Source: Latrodectus hesperus (Eukaryota; Arthropoda; Arachnida; Araneae; Theridiidae). Taken from it: 64,000 nt of DNA. Shown here piece by piece: positions 53,223-64,000 of this stretch (the first letter of the stretch is position 1; the number at the start of each line of letters is the position of its first letter). The stretch spans positions 20,973,484-21,037,483 of the forward strand of contig JAJQOW010000014.1 in NCBI GenBank assembly GCA_037975125.1, given 5' to 3'. Both the position numbers and the translations under genes were made by a program. Below the pieces are notes generated by a model. It ran no database searches, was not told the DNA's origin, and saw only the letters and a program-made list of their open reading frames with translations.

Positions 53223-54555
53223 TATCACAATTTTTATATAAGTGATCTTAATTAAATATAACACAAAACCGCGCATTCCTTTCATATATTTAAGTTCCAG
53301 GCGCAAATATTTTAGTCAAATTTTATGTCAAGGTGAAATGAATTGTAAATATGCCGGAATAAGCTCAAATTAATATTCCAGGCCACACAAAGCCATTGTC
53401 GTAATTACTGAATCGCATGAAAATAGCTGCAGGAAGAACTAAAACTACAAAATCTTAGAAAGTTGTATAAAGATTAAAAATTGGCGGCAAAAATTTAAAT
53501 AGCTGACTCTGATGTATAAGACGCATTCTAAATTTTAACTAATATTTATAAACATGTTTTAGAAATAATATTTCAATAACATTATAAAAAAATATACATT
53601 TACAAAACTTAACATGAGATGTTATGATTATTCTCTAATCGTTATTAAAACAACTGAAAATAGTGTTGATTAGAAGGCAGTTAAAAGCTCCTTCAATGAT
53701 TAACTGCTACTCTTCATAGTAATAATTTTATATTCCATAATTTTTTTCCCTATTCCTATTATGAGTTATAAGTTTTTATTGCGAAAAAAATATCGAGAAT
53801 TGAAGACATGCAAATTGTTAATTTTCGAATCAATTGCGCGCGCGCAATCCTTAGAAAAATGTACGTACGTATTTAAATTCTATAACTAACTATAGTTGAC
53901 AGTGAAGAAGTTAAGTATGAAAAATATATTCTTTTGATTGTAGAGTTTAAAATATACTTAATTTCCTCAGTAAGTTAAAATTTTGTAATTAAGGCGTGAT
54001 TCATAGTAAAAATCTAGGATTATATAACTGAAATCAAATTTTCAATCTTTAATGCAAAATAAATTGTATTCACTCTCTTCATTTTACATTTGATAAATAA
54101 ATATTCAAATTTATATTATTTCATTATTTATTAAAATGGATCTTAATTTATTTATTACCAAAGATAGATGCTTCTTCTTACCCCATAGATTTTACCTTTT
54201 TATATTGAAATTAAAAATTTAATCTAAAATATTTGTAAGTCCTATAAATTAATCGATTTTTAAAAAATTCTTATCAAACTTTTATTCTGAAATACATCAA
54301 TAATAAATGAAAAATGCTTTGTCTGCTTTTTAATAAAATCAGGATTTAAAATTTTTAGTTTATATTTTATTTGCTTGTTATGAATCATAACATTGATTTT
54401 TGCATTTGGAAGTTGCTTTGCATTAAGAAATGTTAAAAATGATAAAATGTAATGATAATATCTGTTAATATAATATTTTCAAGTTTACAAATTTGTTATG
54501 TTCTGTGTGACATTATATTACCAATAAGCATAAAGCTCCAGTATTAATGTAATTT
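53220..54555. other. AT-rich stretch without recognisable gene
   Basis: Nothing was recognised apart from a perfect 16-bp palindrome ATTGCGCGCGCGCAAT at 53833-53848, followed by ACGTACGT near 53862. Confidence 0.6.
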
Positions 54556-54836
54556 GCCGCCCATCCTGTCTAGTGGTTAGAGTGCCTGACTGCGGATAGG
54601 AAAGTTCTGGGTTCGAATCCCAGTTCGGGCATGCATGTACTTTTTCTCTCTCTATCTATCCTGTCTTTGTCCTTTCCTTGTATGAATGGGTTGTGAATGG
54701 TTGCCCACCCTATAAACGGGTTCCTATAATGTGTGAACTGAGGAAGTCGGACTCCACACCAAATTACTGTTCAGATGGAAAAGTGGAGCAACGCATCCCA
54801 TGATGCCAGTCTAGTTGGCACAAGACAACAACAACA
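54556..54836 (+). mobile_element. tRNA-derived SINE, family B
   Basis: The tRNA-like head has A box TCTAGTGGTTAG and B box GGGTTCGAATCCC at about 54609-54621. The head is followed by a CT-rich stretch, a body and an (ACA)n tail at 54825-54836. The copy at 4116-4390 is its antiparallel homologue. The first bases GCCGCCC face GGGC at the end of the head, a leftover of the acceptor stem. Confidence 0.9.
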
Positions 54837-54952
54837 TTAAATTAGTTTATTTTGAAGAGAAATTTGGGGGGATTGTTATCGAAAAATTATATTGTGAAAG
54901 GAAAAAATGCCAAATTTACTAAATTTAATCTTGGAATTCACATAAAATGTGG

Positions 54953-55110
54953 AGCCGACCTGGCATCCGAATGGTTAGCTCTCTTGTTTTCGTTCCAACA
55001 GTTCTTGGGTTCAAATCCCATCACAGACGTGGATGTTTGTAGTGATTCGGAATAAACTATAAGCCGTACTAATTAGCTCTCTTGCGCAAAGGTCATCCTT
55101 TGCATAAGAC
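54953..55110 (+). mobile_element. tRNA-derived SINE, family C-like
   Basis: The head GCCGACCTGGCATCCGAATGG and B box TGGGTTCAAATCCC resemble the 27279 copy, as does the following GTGGATGTTTGTAG. The body then diverges (AAGCCGTACTAATTAGCTCTC). It lies 116 bp after the family B SINE in the same orientation. Confidence 0.7.
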
Positions 55111-58019
55111 TCAATTATAACTCAACTCAATTATATATTTATGATTGAGCGACAAACATTTCGCATAAGATATAGTGTAAATTATTGCAAATTTAGATCT
55201 CATTTACTTCTTAAAATTATGACTTTTTCAATGTTGTAAATAAGATTTCTTTATTCTTTGTATAAAAAATTCTGTACTTATTATATAATAAATTGAGGAA
55301 AAATTCTTCATTGCTCGCTATGTCTTAGCGATAAGTAGTTTTTATACAAATGTCTCCCCATAAAAGAAAATTTATTCTTTATTCAACTAAGTCAACTGCA
55401 TACATATTTAAAAGAACTTTTTTTCTGTTTCGTTCTAAGTTTTTTGAAATATATTCCTCATTAAACTATGAAATGCATTAATGTAGTTTCTTTCATAACT
55501 TATTGCAAAATGAAATTAGATAAAAACAGACAATATGATATATTCATGATATTTATTACCAGCTGTTCATTTCAAGCCAACACAACTTTAAATATTCTGC
55601 TGAGGATGTGGAATTTGCGTAACCTTACATACACTTTTTATTCCTTGCATTACTTGACCTCACATTACAAGGTTACATTGCTCAACCTTATATACTTTGT
55701 CTCAATGTAATGGGCAACAGTTCGATCAGACTTCCACTTTAATTTTAGCAATTGTGTCGTAACAAGAACGACTGTGTATGGTGCTATCCGTGACTGTACC
55801 TGCTGCTTAACTCAGGTCATCTATTTGTAAATTCTTGGAGATACTTACGGTGAGCATTAAGATAATAAAAATAGGTAGATAATTGTGAGAAAATAAACAA
55901 AACCTGATATAAAATAAAATAAAGTATGGACTATTAATAAACTTCTAGTTATGTAAAAGAAAATTTCAAAATCCTGCTCAAGCTCTTTCACATTGTCCTG
56001 ATATTATAATCAAATTCAAATCATCTGGGTATGTATATGTGTGATAAGGAATGGAAATATGCTAATAGGATAGTTATTTTATCAAGGTTGCATTATTTTC
56101 ATCGTATTTATTTATTTATTGAGTTTCTCTTAAATTATTTTTCTGCTTAAACGCAATTTATAAATTATATTTGGTGAATATAAACAACCTCACTATTATG
56201 CTGCCTTTTTATGATTTATATAAAATATTATTAATATATATTTTTCCTAATGTGTGAGATTTGAATATTATTTTAAAATCATCAATAACGAATTCTTAAA
56301 AGGAAACGCCCGAAAAGCAAAATGAAATATTGTTTTCCATTAAAATTTAAATATAAATTAAGAAAATAAAGTATTTAAACACATGCACTTGTAGTTTCGA
56401 GCATGCCTATATTTTCCAATACAAATATATTTTATATCAACTACGAAAATTTTTGAATTTCATTTAAAATGTAAATATTAGTTGCCACAATATGTAACGC
56501 ATTTTTTAAAATCAACAATTTAATTCTAGAAGAAACGAAATAGCTATGTATATACGATATTCAATGGGAATCCTGAAAAAATTGATATTTGCTCTTTGTA
56601 AACGACTACAGATTCGATTTTCATTATGACTAATTTAAATCTCATTATGAAATGATCGAGAAGAAAATGTATTAGAAGAGAGAAAACTTCAAGAAAACAA
56701 TATCTTTGATACTGTTAATATAGCGAATTTTGTACATTCTGACAAAGGAACGTTTTGGTTTGCAAGAAATAACCAGAACATTATTACTGTTTTATTTCTC
56801 TATTTAACAGAACATTATTATTTGAATTAATATTTATATAAAATACTGTTAGAAATAATTTACACTTAAAATTTAAAAATGTTTTTAGCTTCACTAAAAG
56901 AAAATTTTAAGATTTTTTGTTAGAATTACTCATACTAGAAACGGTGAAATATTTGAAACATCATGTAATTTTACAGTACGAATAAGCACAGTAAAATTAG
57001 TAATTTAAGCGTGAATGTCTTAATTCCTTCGCAAAGACGAAGATATGTTACAGTACTTTGTCCTAACACTACAATTCAGAGATTTACAGATTACACAATG
57101 CTCTGAATCTTTATGTGTAAAGCGTTCTAGAGATAAAAATATATTCATTATGTTAAGTCAGGAATTCATTGATGATATTGTAACTGCTTATTTAAAGTTA
57201 TTTATTCTTCTATCGAAACATGGGAAATGATTTTCCTAATCTATATCAAAACTTTAAGAATCATTGAAGGAAATATTTTAATTTACAATTTTTTCAAGCT
57301 ATCTTTCAATATTCTAATTTAATCTCTTTAATTTATTAGTCTGGTATTTCATTATATTTATTAATTGAACGCAGTGTCTGTGGAAAAAAATAATAGAAAT
57401 TATAGATCTTAAAATTATCTCACAGAGTGGTATTAAATCAAGATTTTGTGATCATTGATAGAATAATTTTAAACATCTTATACCACTGTAACTGGTATGA
57501 ATTAGTTCATTTTAATAGTATATTATTTTTATTCCTTGTAGAACTACATAATTAAATTAATCACATAAACATCAGATTTAAACATCTTGTCCTTGAAAAC
57601 CATTTAATGAGTTAGTAAATCTTCGGTGCATCTTTTGTAACCACCACATAGTTTTGTTTAATGTTGATGCAGATTATAAATTTTATTGTAATTGCAGAAA
57701 AAAGCGTTCTAGGCTGGTGATCCAGAGTTAAAATGATGCAATTTATGTAATAATACTTTTTGAAGAGAGTTTACTTCAGGATAAACAAAAGCCAGATACT
57801 TCAATTCACAAAAAGCTATTTAAGCTGAAGCTAAAGCTAAAAATTTTAATAATATAGTGCATTATGTAACAATCTTTTTAATTTAAAGGTGAGTTTATAA
57901 CTCTTTATCTTACAGAATGCTTCAATACCGTAAGAAAGCTCTACTGAATCTTATTTCAATATAATATTTGCCCAATTTCTCAGAAATTTTCAAAATATTG
58001 ATAACAACTGAAATGTGAC
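55111..58019. other. AT-rich stretch without recognisable gene
   Basis: Chance ORFs only (for example 55468-55710 and 57045-57230, + strand), without splice or family support. Confidence 0.6.
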
Positions 58020-58290
58020 TCATGGTAAAGGGTACTGTCTCGACTTTCTACTAGTCACTTGAAGTGTATGATCTTCGAGGACGGTGAAAGAAAATACCCA
58101 TGATGCCCCAAGTGCGACAATGCTCCGTTTTGCCCGCAACACATCTTGAAGTGCTTGGGGTTTTCTTGTGAGGAGGCTGTGAAAAGTCCACATCTGCTTT
58201 TGGACGCTTTGGCTGTCTATGATCTCATGGATCTGGTCTAGTTCCACTAGACCAGATGGGGATTAGTCCCACCACCACCACCACAACTGA
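58020..58290. repeat. Unassigned GC-rich block with a perfect hairpin and (CCA)n
   Basis: The composition is sharply GC-richer than its flanks, so it is probably an interspersed repeat. The minus strand is open for 75 codons (QSVQKQMWTFHSLLTRKPQ...) with no family that I recognise. At 58231-58257 ATCTGGTCTAGT and ACTAGACCAGAT form a perfect 12-bp stem with a 3-base loop. A (CCA)n run follows at about 58269-58282. Confidence 0.5.
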
Positions 58291-60831
58291 AATTCCTATA
58301 TAATAACTGATGCTACATTTGTCAATATTTATAGAATTCCAGCTCAAATGAGCCTAAAATGCAAACATTGATCAATGTATAATTTGAAATTAGGATCACA
58401 TACAATATATTCTAATAAAATTTTTCTAACTTAGCTTTAAATCAAAATTTCTGATTCGTTGGTGAATTTCTCCTCATCCACCTGACGAAGAGGTATAAAC
58501 ATTAAGATATTGATATTTTAACCTGTTAAAAGCATTAGCAATTTAAAATTCATTAAATTTTAATTGCATTAAAGTTATGAAAAAAAACGATTTTGCGCAA
58601 TTTTATTGGTATAGATTTGAAAAATTTTTCATGATATTTGCTAATCTTGTCATTATCTACATAGCTATGATTTGTATGAAAACAAATGCTATTTTTTTAA
58701 ATTTTACTGCTTATCAAAATTCTTCTATTGAAACAATTCAATGTTATTCAGTCCTAAATTGAAATTGATTCTAAGTAGTTTTATAAAAAATATTATTTAT
58801 TTTATAAAAATTAAAAAAAAAATAGTTTTAGAAATAAGTTTGAATAAATTAGCCATGATGGAAAGTGTTCATGATATTATTAAATTCGACAAAAATTATA
58901 ATTACACATTTATTAATTTTAATTTTTTATGAATTAAAAATGAATTTAAGTGTGCAAACTTTTAAAAAATTTTTTTGTACAAGTGACATTTTTAAGGGTA
59001 CTTTAAAAGGGAATTTCCATACGATCGAAGTCACTATTATAAAATGTAAATTTACAACTGTCCTAGTGAATATATTTCTTATTAATTTACTTATTAATGT
59101 AAATCCTTTTATATTTCCTTATAATTCTTTCTTGCGTTAAGTTATGAATATTAAAAATTTTAAGCTTGTAAATGATTTAAATAAATGCATTAATTTCAAG
59201 TTAACATTCAAACGAATAACTGACAAATTACTTTAATTATATTTTTCTAACATTTCTCTGTAGCTTAAATAACATACAATATCAGAATTTATGTCAAGAA
59301 CTGAATTTTGTCTCCAAAAATTATTTCATTTATTCCCCATAATAGACCAAAATACGTTTATTATTGCCTAATCATTATTCTACATAATACAAAAATTATT
59401 AAAAAATATTTTCCTTCATTTGTTTTCATGACTTTTATATCAATGATAAAACATTTCATTCAGCAATAATTCAGCTTATTAATGATCCTTATTAATTAGA
59501 TTTTTATACTTCATAAAAGTCAGAAATAGAGAAATTTTCCCTTAAGAGATTTTTTTATCTGTGTATAACAGATAGCTGTTTGTAACTATAAGATAACTTT
59601 TTTTAAATTAATAAAGGTATCTGATATTTTTCAATTTGATAAAGCAAGTAAGAAAACTGTCTAGAATTTAATATCTTAGCCTATTGTCTTCACATTTTGC
59701 TAAAATAAACTATTATATTCTCCTATACCATGGGTTGTCTAATTACTTTAACTTGTAATATATTTTATTAATCTAACTTAACAATCATTTAATAACAAAT
59801 ACATGCATTAGAGTTGTGGTTTTATTTTCTGTAAACAGTGATCAATATGATAATTTCCCATTGACTACATTTCGGAGAAAACAAAGTTGTTGTTTATGGG
59901 CTGTTGCTAAGTTTCAAACATCCATTATGTACTGGCTCTCATTTTTTCTTTATTTGTAGGTACACAACAAATCTTATCGTTTGTTCCTTTTAAATTAAGG
60001 GTTCTCAAATGAAATGCGACCTATTTTAGTTGCTAACTCATAGCAAATTGGGTTCGAAAATAAAAGACACGTTTAAACTATATTTACCAATAAGTCATCA
60101 ATATTTCCACGAACAAATTACATTACATAATTTTTCTTTCATTTTTGTTAAAATGAAAAAATTAAATTGTATATCGTTTATCGGAAAAGAATTTTATCAC
60201 TTCAATAAATGAATTATTGATTTTATAATATAGTTTCCGCCTCTTCAATGTGATTTCAATTCACTTTGAATTATCAGAAGAATGCTAATATTTCAGTAAG
60301 TGGAAATACAAATCCATTATATTTCATTACTAATAAATTTCTGGTACCTAATAGTAATGTAAGTATTTAATTTTGAAAATAATAATTTTTTTATACTGTA
60401 ATGCTTGCATTTTTCAATTTAGATTTATACCAATTTACATTTTAGTTAGTTGAATTATGTATGTTTGTATTTTTCTGGTAATGCTTTAAGACAAATGTCT
60501 AAACATTATGCAATGACACCTCAAAACCATACCAAAATATTAAATTAAAAATCGAAGATAAATGAGATTTATAATAAAAAGTTGGAAAAGTAAGCAAAAA
60601 TAAATATTTATTTGCATACTTCTTCAGTTTCTTATTTTTATTTCATTTTCTCGACTTTCTATTCCTCATTCATCTACAAATTTTATTTATATATTGTTTT
60701 AGGTTGTCTTGACATATCTTTTAATCACATTTGCATCTTGCTTATTCACTCTTGCATTTTGTGGTATTGGTATTTTTTATTTGTGCTTATATAGCTATAG
60801 CTTTGTCCTATTAGTTCTTTATTTGTGCTTT

Positions 60832-60835
<4 letters not shown>
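58291..60835. other. AT-rich stretch without recognisable gene
   Basis: Overlapping + strand open frames at 58577-59140 are low-complexity and Asn/Ile/Phe-rich, as expected by chance at this composition. Confidence 0.6.
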
Positions 60836-60908
<73 letters not shown>

Positions 60909-60916
60909 CATACATA
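60836..60916. repeat. (TA)n(TACA)n microsatellite
   Basis: About 69 bp of TA repeat followed by three TACA units, the same TA-then-TACA order as at 52821-52911. Confidence 0.97.
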
Positions 60917-61617
60917 GGCTATTATGCCCACGATTATTCGAATGCGTTGGCCTAGTAATTACTATGTATCAATCAATTCTGTGACAGTTGTATAAACAAT
61001 CCATATAAAACTATGAACACATCTGTTAAGTGGTAGTTTTTTTTACCTTTATCGTGAGAAAAAGGATCTGAGCGACCTCATTTACAGGATGGTAGTATTC
61101 GTCGTGGTGGACTGAATATTTCCGAAATCAAGTCATCCGATAGACTTTTCCCAAACAATCCCATTTTAAGAACTTACCATGACTATTTGGAAAAACATAA
61201 AGTAACCTACCGGGTGAGCCTATGATCTCAAACGTCTTGTTGATCTAAAGGGTGAGTGCTAAATATTTATTGATTGTTCGTTCAATAAGAAACATCTCAA
61301 CTCATCAATAAAACTTGAAAAAAAAAGCAAACGGATTCTAAGAAGCAGTTTTTTTTTTTTTTTTTTCCTTTTCTCAACATTGTAATAAGAGCGACTGTTA
61401 TTATGTTTTTCCATGCTCACCCGTGGTGAAGCTTGGAAATTCTCTGCTTCCAAACCTTATACTGCGTGAATTCACTATGCCCTATATTTAAATTATTTAT
61501 TAGTTATCTAATATTAAAGTATCTATTAGTTTACTCAAATTTTAATCAAAAATAATAGTTATGTAAAATTACAATTGAAATATGTATAAATTCATAATGA
61601 TTGTTTCGCTGTTTCAG
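60917..61617. other. Region upstream of the signal-peptide exon
   Basis: It contains a GC-richer patch (61040-61260), a T-rich run at 61350-61367 and a T-rich splice acceptor ending at 61617. No coding exon is supported. Confidence 0.45.
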
Positions 61618-61929
61618 ATGTTGTCATGACGTTGCTACGATGCCATGAAATCTGACAGGTGATTGTTTTTCTCTGGATGCTACACAATATTAATCAAATT
61701 TTGGAACTTAACCTTCTGGAGCAATGTATAACTCATTCAAATATCAGAAGGGCGCCATTACTTAGAAACAAGAATATGATTCTGCTATATTTGTCTTTCA
61801 CAATTTTGACTTTCTCAAGCCTATGTTTTGCCCAATCAGAAGACGAAGACTTGACTGGTAATGAGATTATTGCAGGCAATAGCTTCGGATGGCCCATTCG
61901 TGTCCTTAACGACGGCAAAGAACCAACAG
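61618..61929 (+). CDS. First coding exon of an unidentified secreted protein (coding from 61776)
   Basis: From the ATG at 61776 the exon encodes 51 residues and one base of the next codon, stopping at a GTAAGA donor (phase 1). The first 19 or so residues are a strong signal peptide (MILLYLSFTILTFSSLCFA), followed by an acidic mature start (QSEDEDLTGNE) and a segment ending PIRVLNDGKEPT. A T-rich acceptor (TTTCAG) ends at 61617, so 61618-61775 is probably 5' leader; it carries two tiny upstream ORFs (ATGs at 61618 and 61644). An in-frame ATG at 61677 exists, but using it would bury the signal sequence 33 residues inside, so 61776 is preferred. I do not recognise the family. The remaining exons lie beyond 64000. 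Confidence 0.7.
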
Positions 61930-64000
61930 GTAAGACTATCAAAAGATTTTCTCTTGTTTTAAGTGTTATGTTGTAAGACAGCACTCAAATGTTTCGTTTC
62001 TTAATTGCTTTAACTTGTTGGAAAATTCTGAAAATTTTAAAATATGGTGGAAAATGTTTCTAGTATTGTGCCAATAGTTTGTGTGGGTTAAGGTAAGCAA
62101 AAATTGTTAAGAATTTTTTTCTTTTCACAGTTGCAAAAAAATTTGAGGTTTCTGATATACTTCCTTGATTTTTAATACTATTTTTCTTCTTGTTTAAAAA
62201 TATTGTAATTAAAATTACTCTTTGAAAACTAATTACTTCTTGTTTAAAAATATTGTAATTAAAATTACTCTTTGAAAACTAATTACTGAATATGCAGCAT
62301 ACTTAATAGTTTTCACCGCAAATTTGAATTTCAAATTCGCTTCAAAAGAATTTTTTTCTTATTACAGTTAATGAATGTTATTTTTAATCCAAATGCTTCA
62401 TTTTTTATTGTAATTCTGAATTACTTTATTTCATACTTTATTTCATGACTGCTTAAAATATCAAGCTTCAGATTTTACTTTTTATTTATACATTATTTAT
62501 TCTAATTTCTTTATCCTATAAGTTTTCTAATAAAGGAACTCATATATTTTCTACTTTTTAAGCAATATGTTATTTTCTTCTTTTTTTGTGTAAAATAAAT
62601 CCTTAAATTGCTCTCATTTAAGTTGAATTCCACCATAATGAAATTTCAGAAATTAACTTAGCATTTGGAGTCATAGATAATTTTTATGGTTACTTTTAAC
62701 AAAATTTCACGTCATTGCACAATTTTACTTCAAGTTTGCAATTGTAGAAACAAAATAAATAAAATAAAAAATGTTCTTAAATTAAAGCCTCCCAATTTAA
62801 GTAGATTTAATGAAAATATTAAGTTCTTTTAAGAAAAATATTCCTAGAGACAATATTTTTCTGATAAGAATCCAATATTTAGTTTCTTGGTCTAAAATGC
62901 ATGTTCAATAAAAATTCTTTAAACTATTCGATTCCATATTCATTGAGCTTAAACTATACTTTCACTGCACAATATTTCTAGTGTAATAGCTTGCTTTTTA
63001 CTTATTATTTCCTATAATTAATCACTTCAATTTTACAGCATATTATCATTTCTTCAATTTATTAACATACCTTTATCGTTAGTAATGGAACAAGAAGATC
63101 AAAACATTTGCATCACATAAAAGCGTTGTAGCACAAGAGAGCAAATTTGCTATTCACTCCTTCTGCAGTAACGCAAAACAACCGCCATTACAAACAGCAA
63201 AATGTTGCTTATAATAACGATATGAAGTAAAATGAAAAATCTGCAATAGATAAGCTATAAAACTGGTTTTCCATATCTAATGGAGTATTCTTCACGGGCA
63301 AGTTGTGTCTTTTACGAAATCTTATTTTTTTATTCGAGATGCCTTTTACATAATTCCTAAATATCACATTTGTTAATCTCATTCATAAAAAATCGTATCA
63401 CTTACAAATGAGTTGTAGTAATTTACTTCGTGATTAATTTCCTTAACTTAATAAAAGTATTTCATTAATTTTCAGTAAGAAACTGAATTGGTCTGTGAAT
63501 TAAGCGGTAAGGGAAATTTAAAAAGAACTTATATGTTTAAAATTAATTTTTATAATCAAATTAATATGATTCATTATCACATTTATTAAGAATTATTACT
63601 TTCAAATGTCATTTATTAGCAGCTGGCATATCTTAAAGGTTTAGTTAATTTTGATTTTATTCAATATAATTTAAACTAACAAAATAATTGTCATTTTAGT
63701 ATTAATATGGAAAAATAAAGATGTACACAAAAAAATTTCATGCAGCTATAAACTTTTCAGCTCAGAAAAAATGTCAGGAATTCGTAAAATCAGGAAAATT
63801 TAACTTCTAATGAAAATTTTTACTCTAGTTCATTACTTCTCACTTCAACTGTAACCTTTGTTAACATAGACTTTATTGCTCTGAAATCACAATTAAAATT
63901 ATTTATTAAAATTGTTGCTTTAATGTGTTATAAAAATTTATTACACATTAACGAAACAACCTGAAGGATAGGAATCCTAAATGATTCTTTTTATCTTTAA
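61930..64000 (+). other. Start of the intron after the 61776 exon, running off the window
   Basis: AT-rich, with no second exon seen. It contains the exact 50-bp tandem duplication at 62186-62285. Confidence 0.6.
62186..62285. repeat. Exact two-copy tandem duplication, 50-bp unit
   Basis: Units 62186-62235 and 62236-62285 are identical (starting CTTCTTGTTTAAAAATATTG). The lack of any difference suggests a very recent slippage or an assembly duplication. Confidence 0.97.

Noticed and set aside
58577..59140. Overlapping + strand frames rich in Asn, Ile and Phe
   Set aside because: Codon content matches random AT-rich sequence; there is no splice support.
61677..61775. Upstream in-frame start at 61677 for the signal-peptide exon
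   Set aside because: It would place the hydrophobic leader 33 residues inside the protein; the 61776 start gives a standard signal peptide.

Overview
This window looks like AT-rich, repeat-laden nuclear DNA of an arthropod, most likely a spider. The grounds are small GT-AG spliced exons separated by kilobase introns, many tRNA-headed SINEs, several decayed Tc1/mariner elements, a non-LTR retrotransposon remnant and very long (TA)n microsatellites. The arachnid assignment is an inference from repeat style and was not tested by search. Nothing bacterial, viral or CRISPR-like was seen. A 500-base N block marks an assembly gap at 24118-24617.

Only two protein-coding loci can be supported, both on the + strand. 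The first (5680-15807) has four exons that join in frame and encode a signal peptide followed by one complete MAM domain with all four hallmark cysteines. It ends at a phase-1 donor, so its 3' end is not identified. The second begins at 61776 with a signal-peptide exon ending at a phase-1 donor at 61929, and it runs off the window. A GC-richer patch ending in a consensus donor at 34336 could be a non-coding first exon for a downstream gene, possibly this one.

Layout. 1-5679: AT-rich DNA, a SINE at 4116-4390 and a TIR-bounded element at about 4408-5018. 5680-15807: the MAM gene, whose introns hold three of the largest (TA)n arrays, SINEs at 11371, 13326 and 13645 (the last with a perfect 15-bp target-site duplication) and an 85-bp duplicated block. 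15808-24117: a SINE near 18 kb, a Tc1 element (18684-20120), a SINE (22500-22814), a mariner-family transposase remnant (about 22815-23602) and a (TA)n array touching its end. 24618-34000: a SINE at 27279, a LINE RNase H remnant (27700-28460), a minisatellite of about 64-bp monomers organised partly as 128-bp dimers (30083-30930), a 26-bp perfect hairpin and a SINE at 32288. 34000-51392: a possible promoter/first exon, a mariner pseudogene (40034-40860), several weak SINE-like copies and long featureless AT-rich stretches. 51393-52902: a second Tc1-like element sitting inside a (TA)n array. 53170-64000: SINEs at 54556 and 54953, an unassigned GC-rich patch with a perfect hairpin near 58.2 kb, more (TA)n, and the second gene's first coding exon.

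The two genes have no visible functional link beyond both encoding secreted or membrane-targeted products. The strongest structural signal is physical: three long (TA)n arrays directly abut termini of TA-targeting transposons. No new multi-gene system was found.
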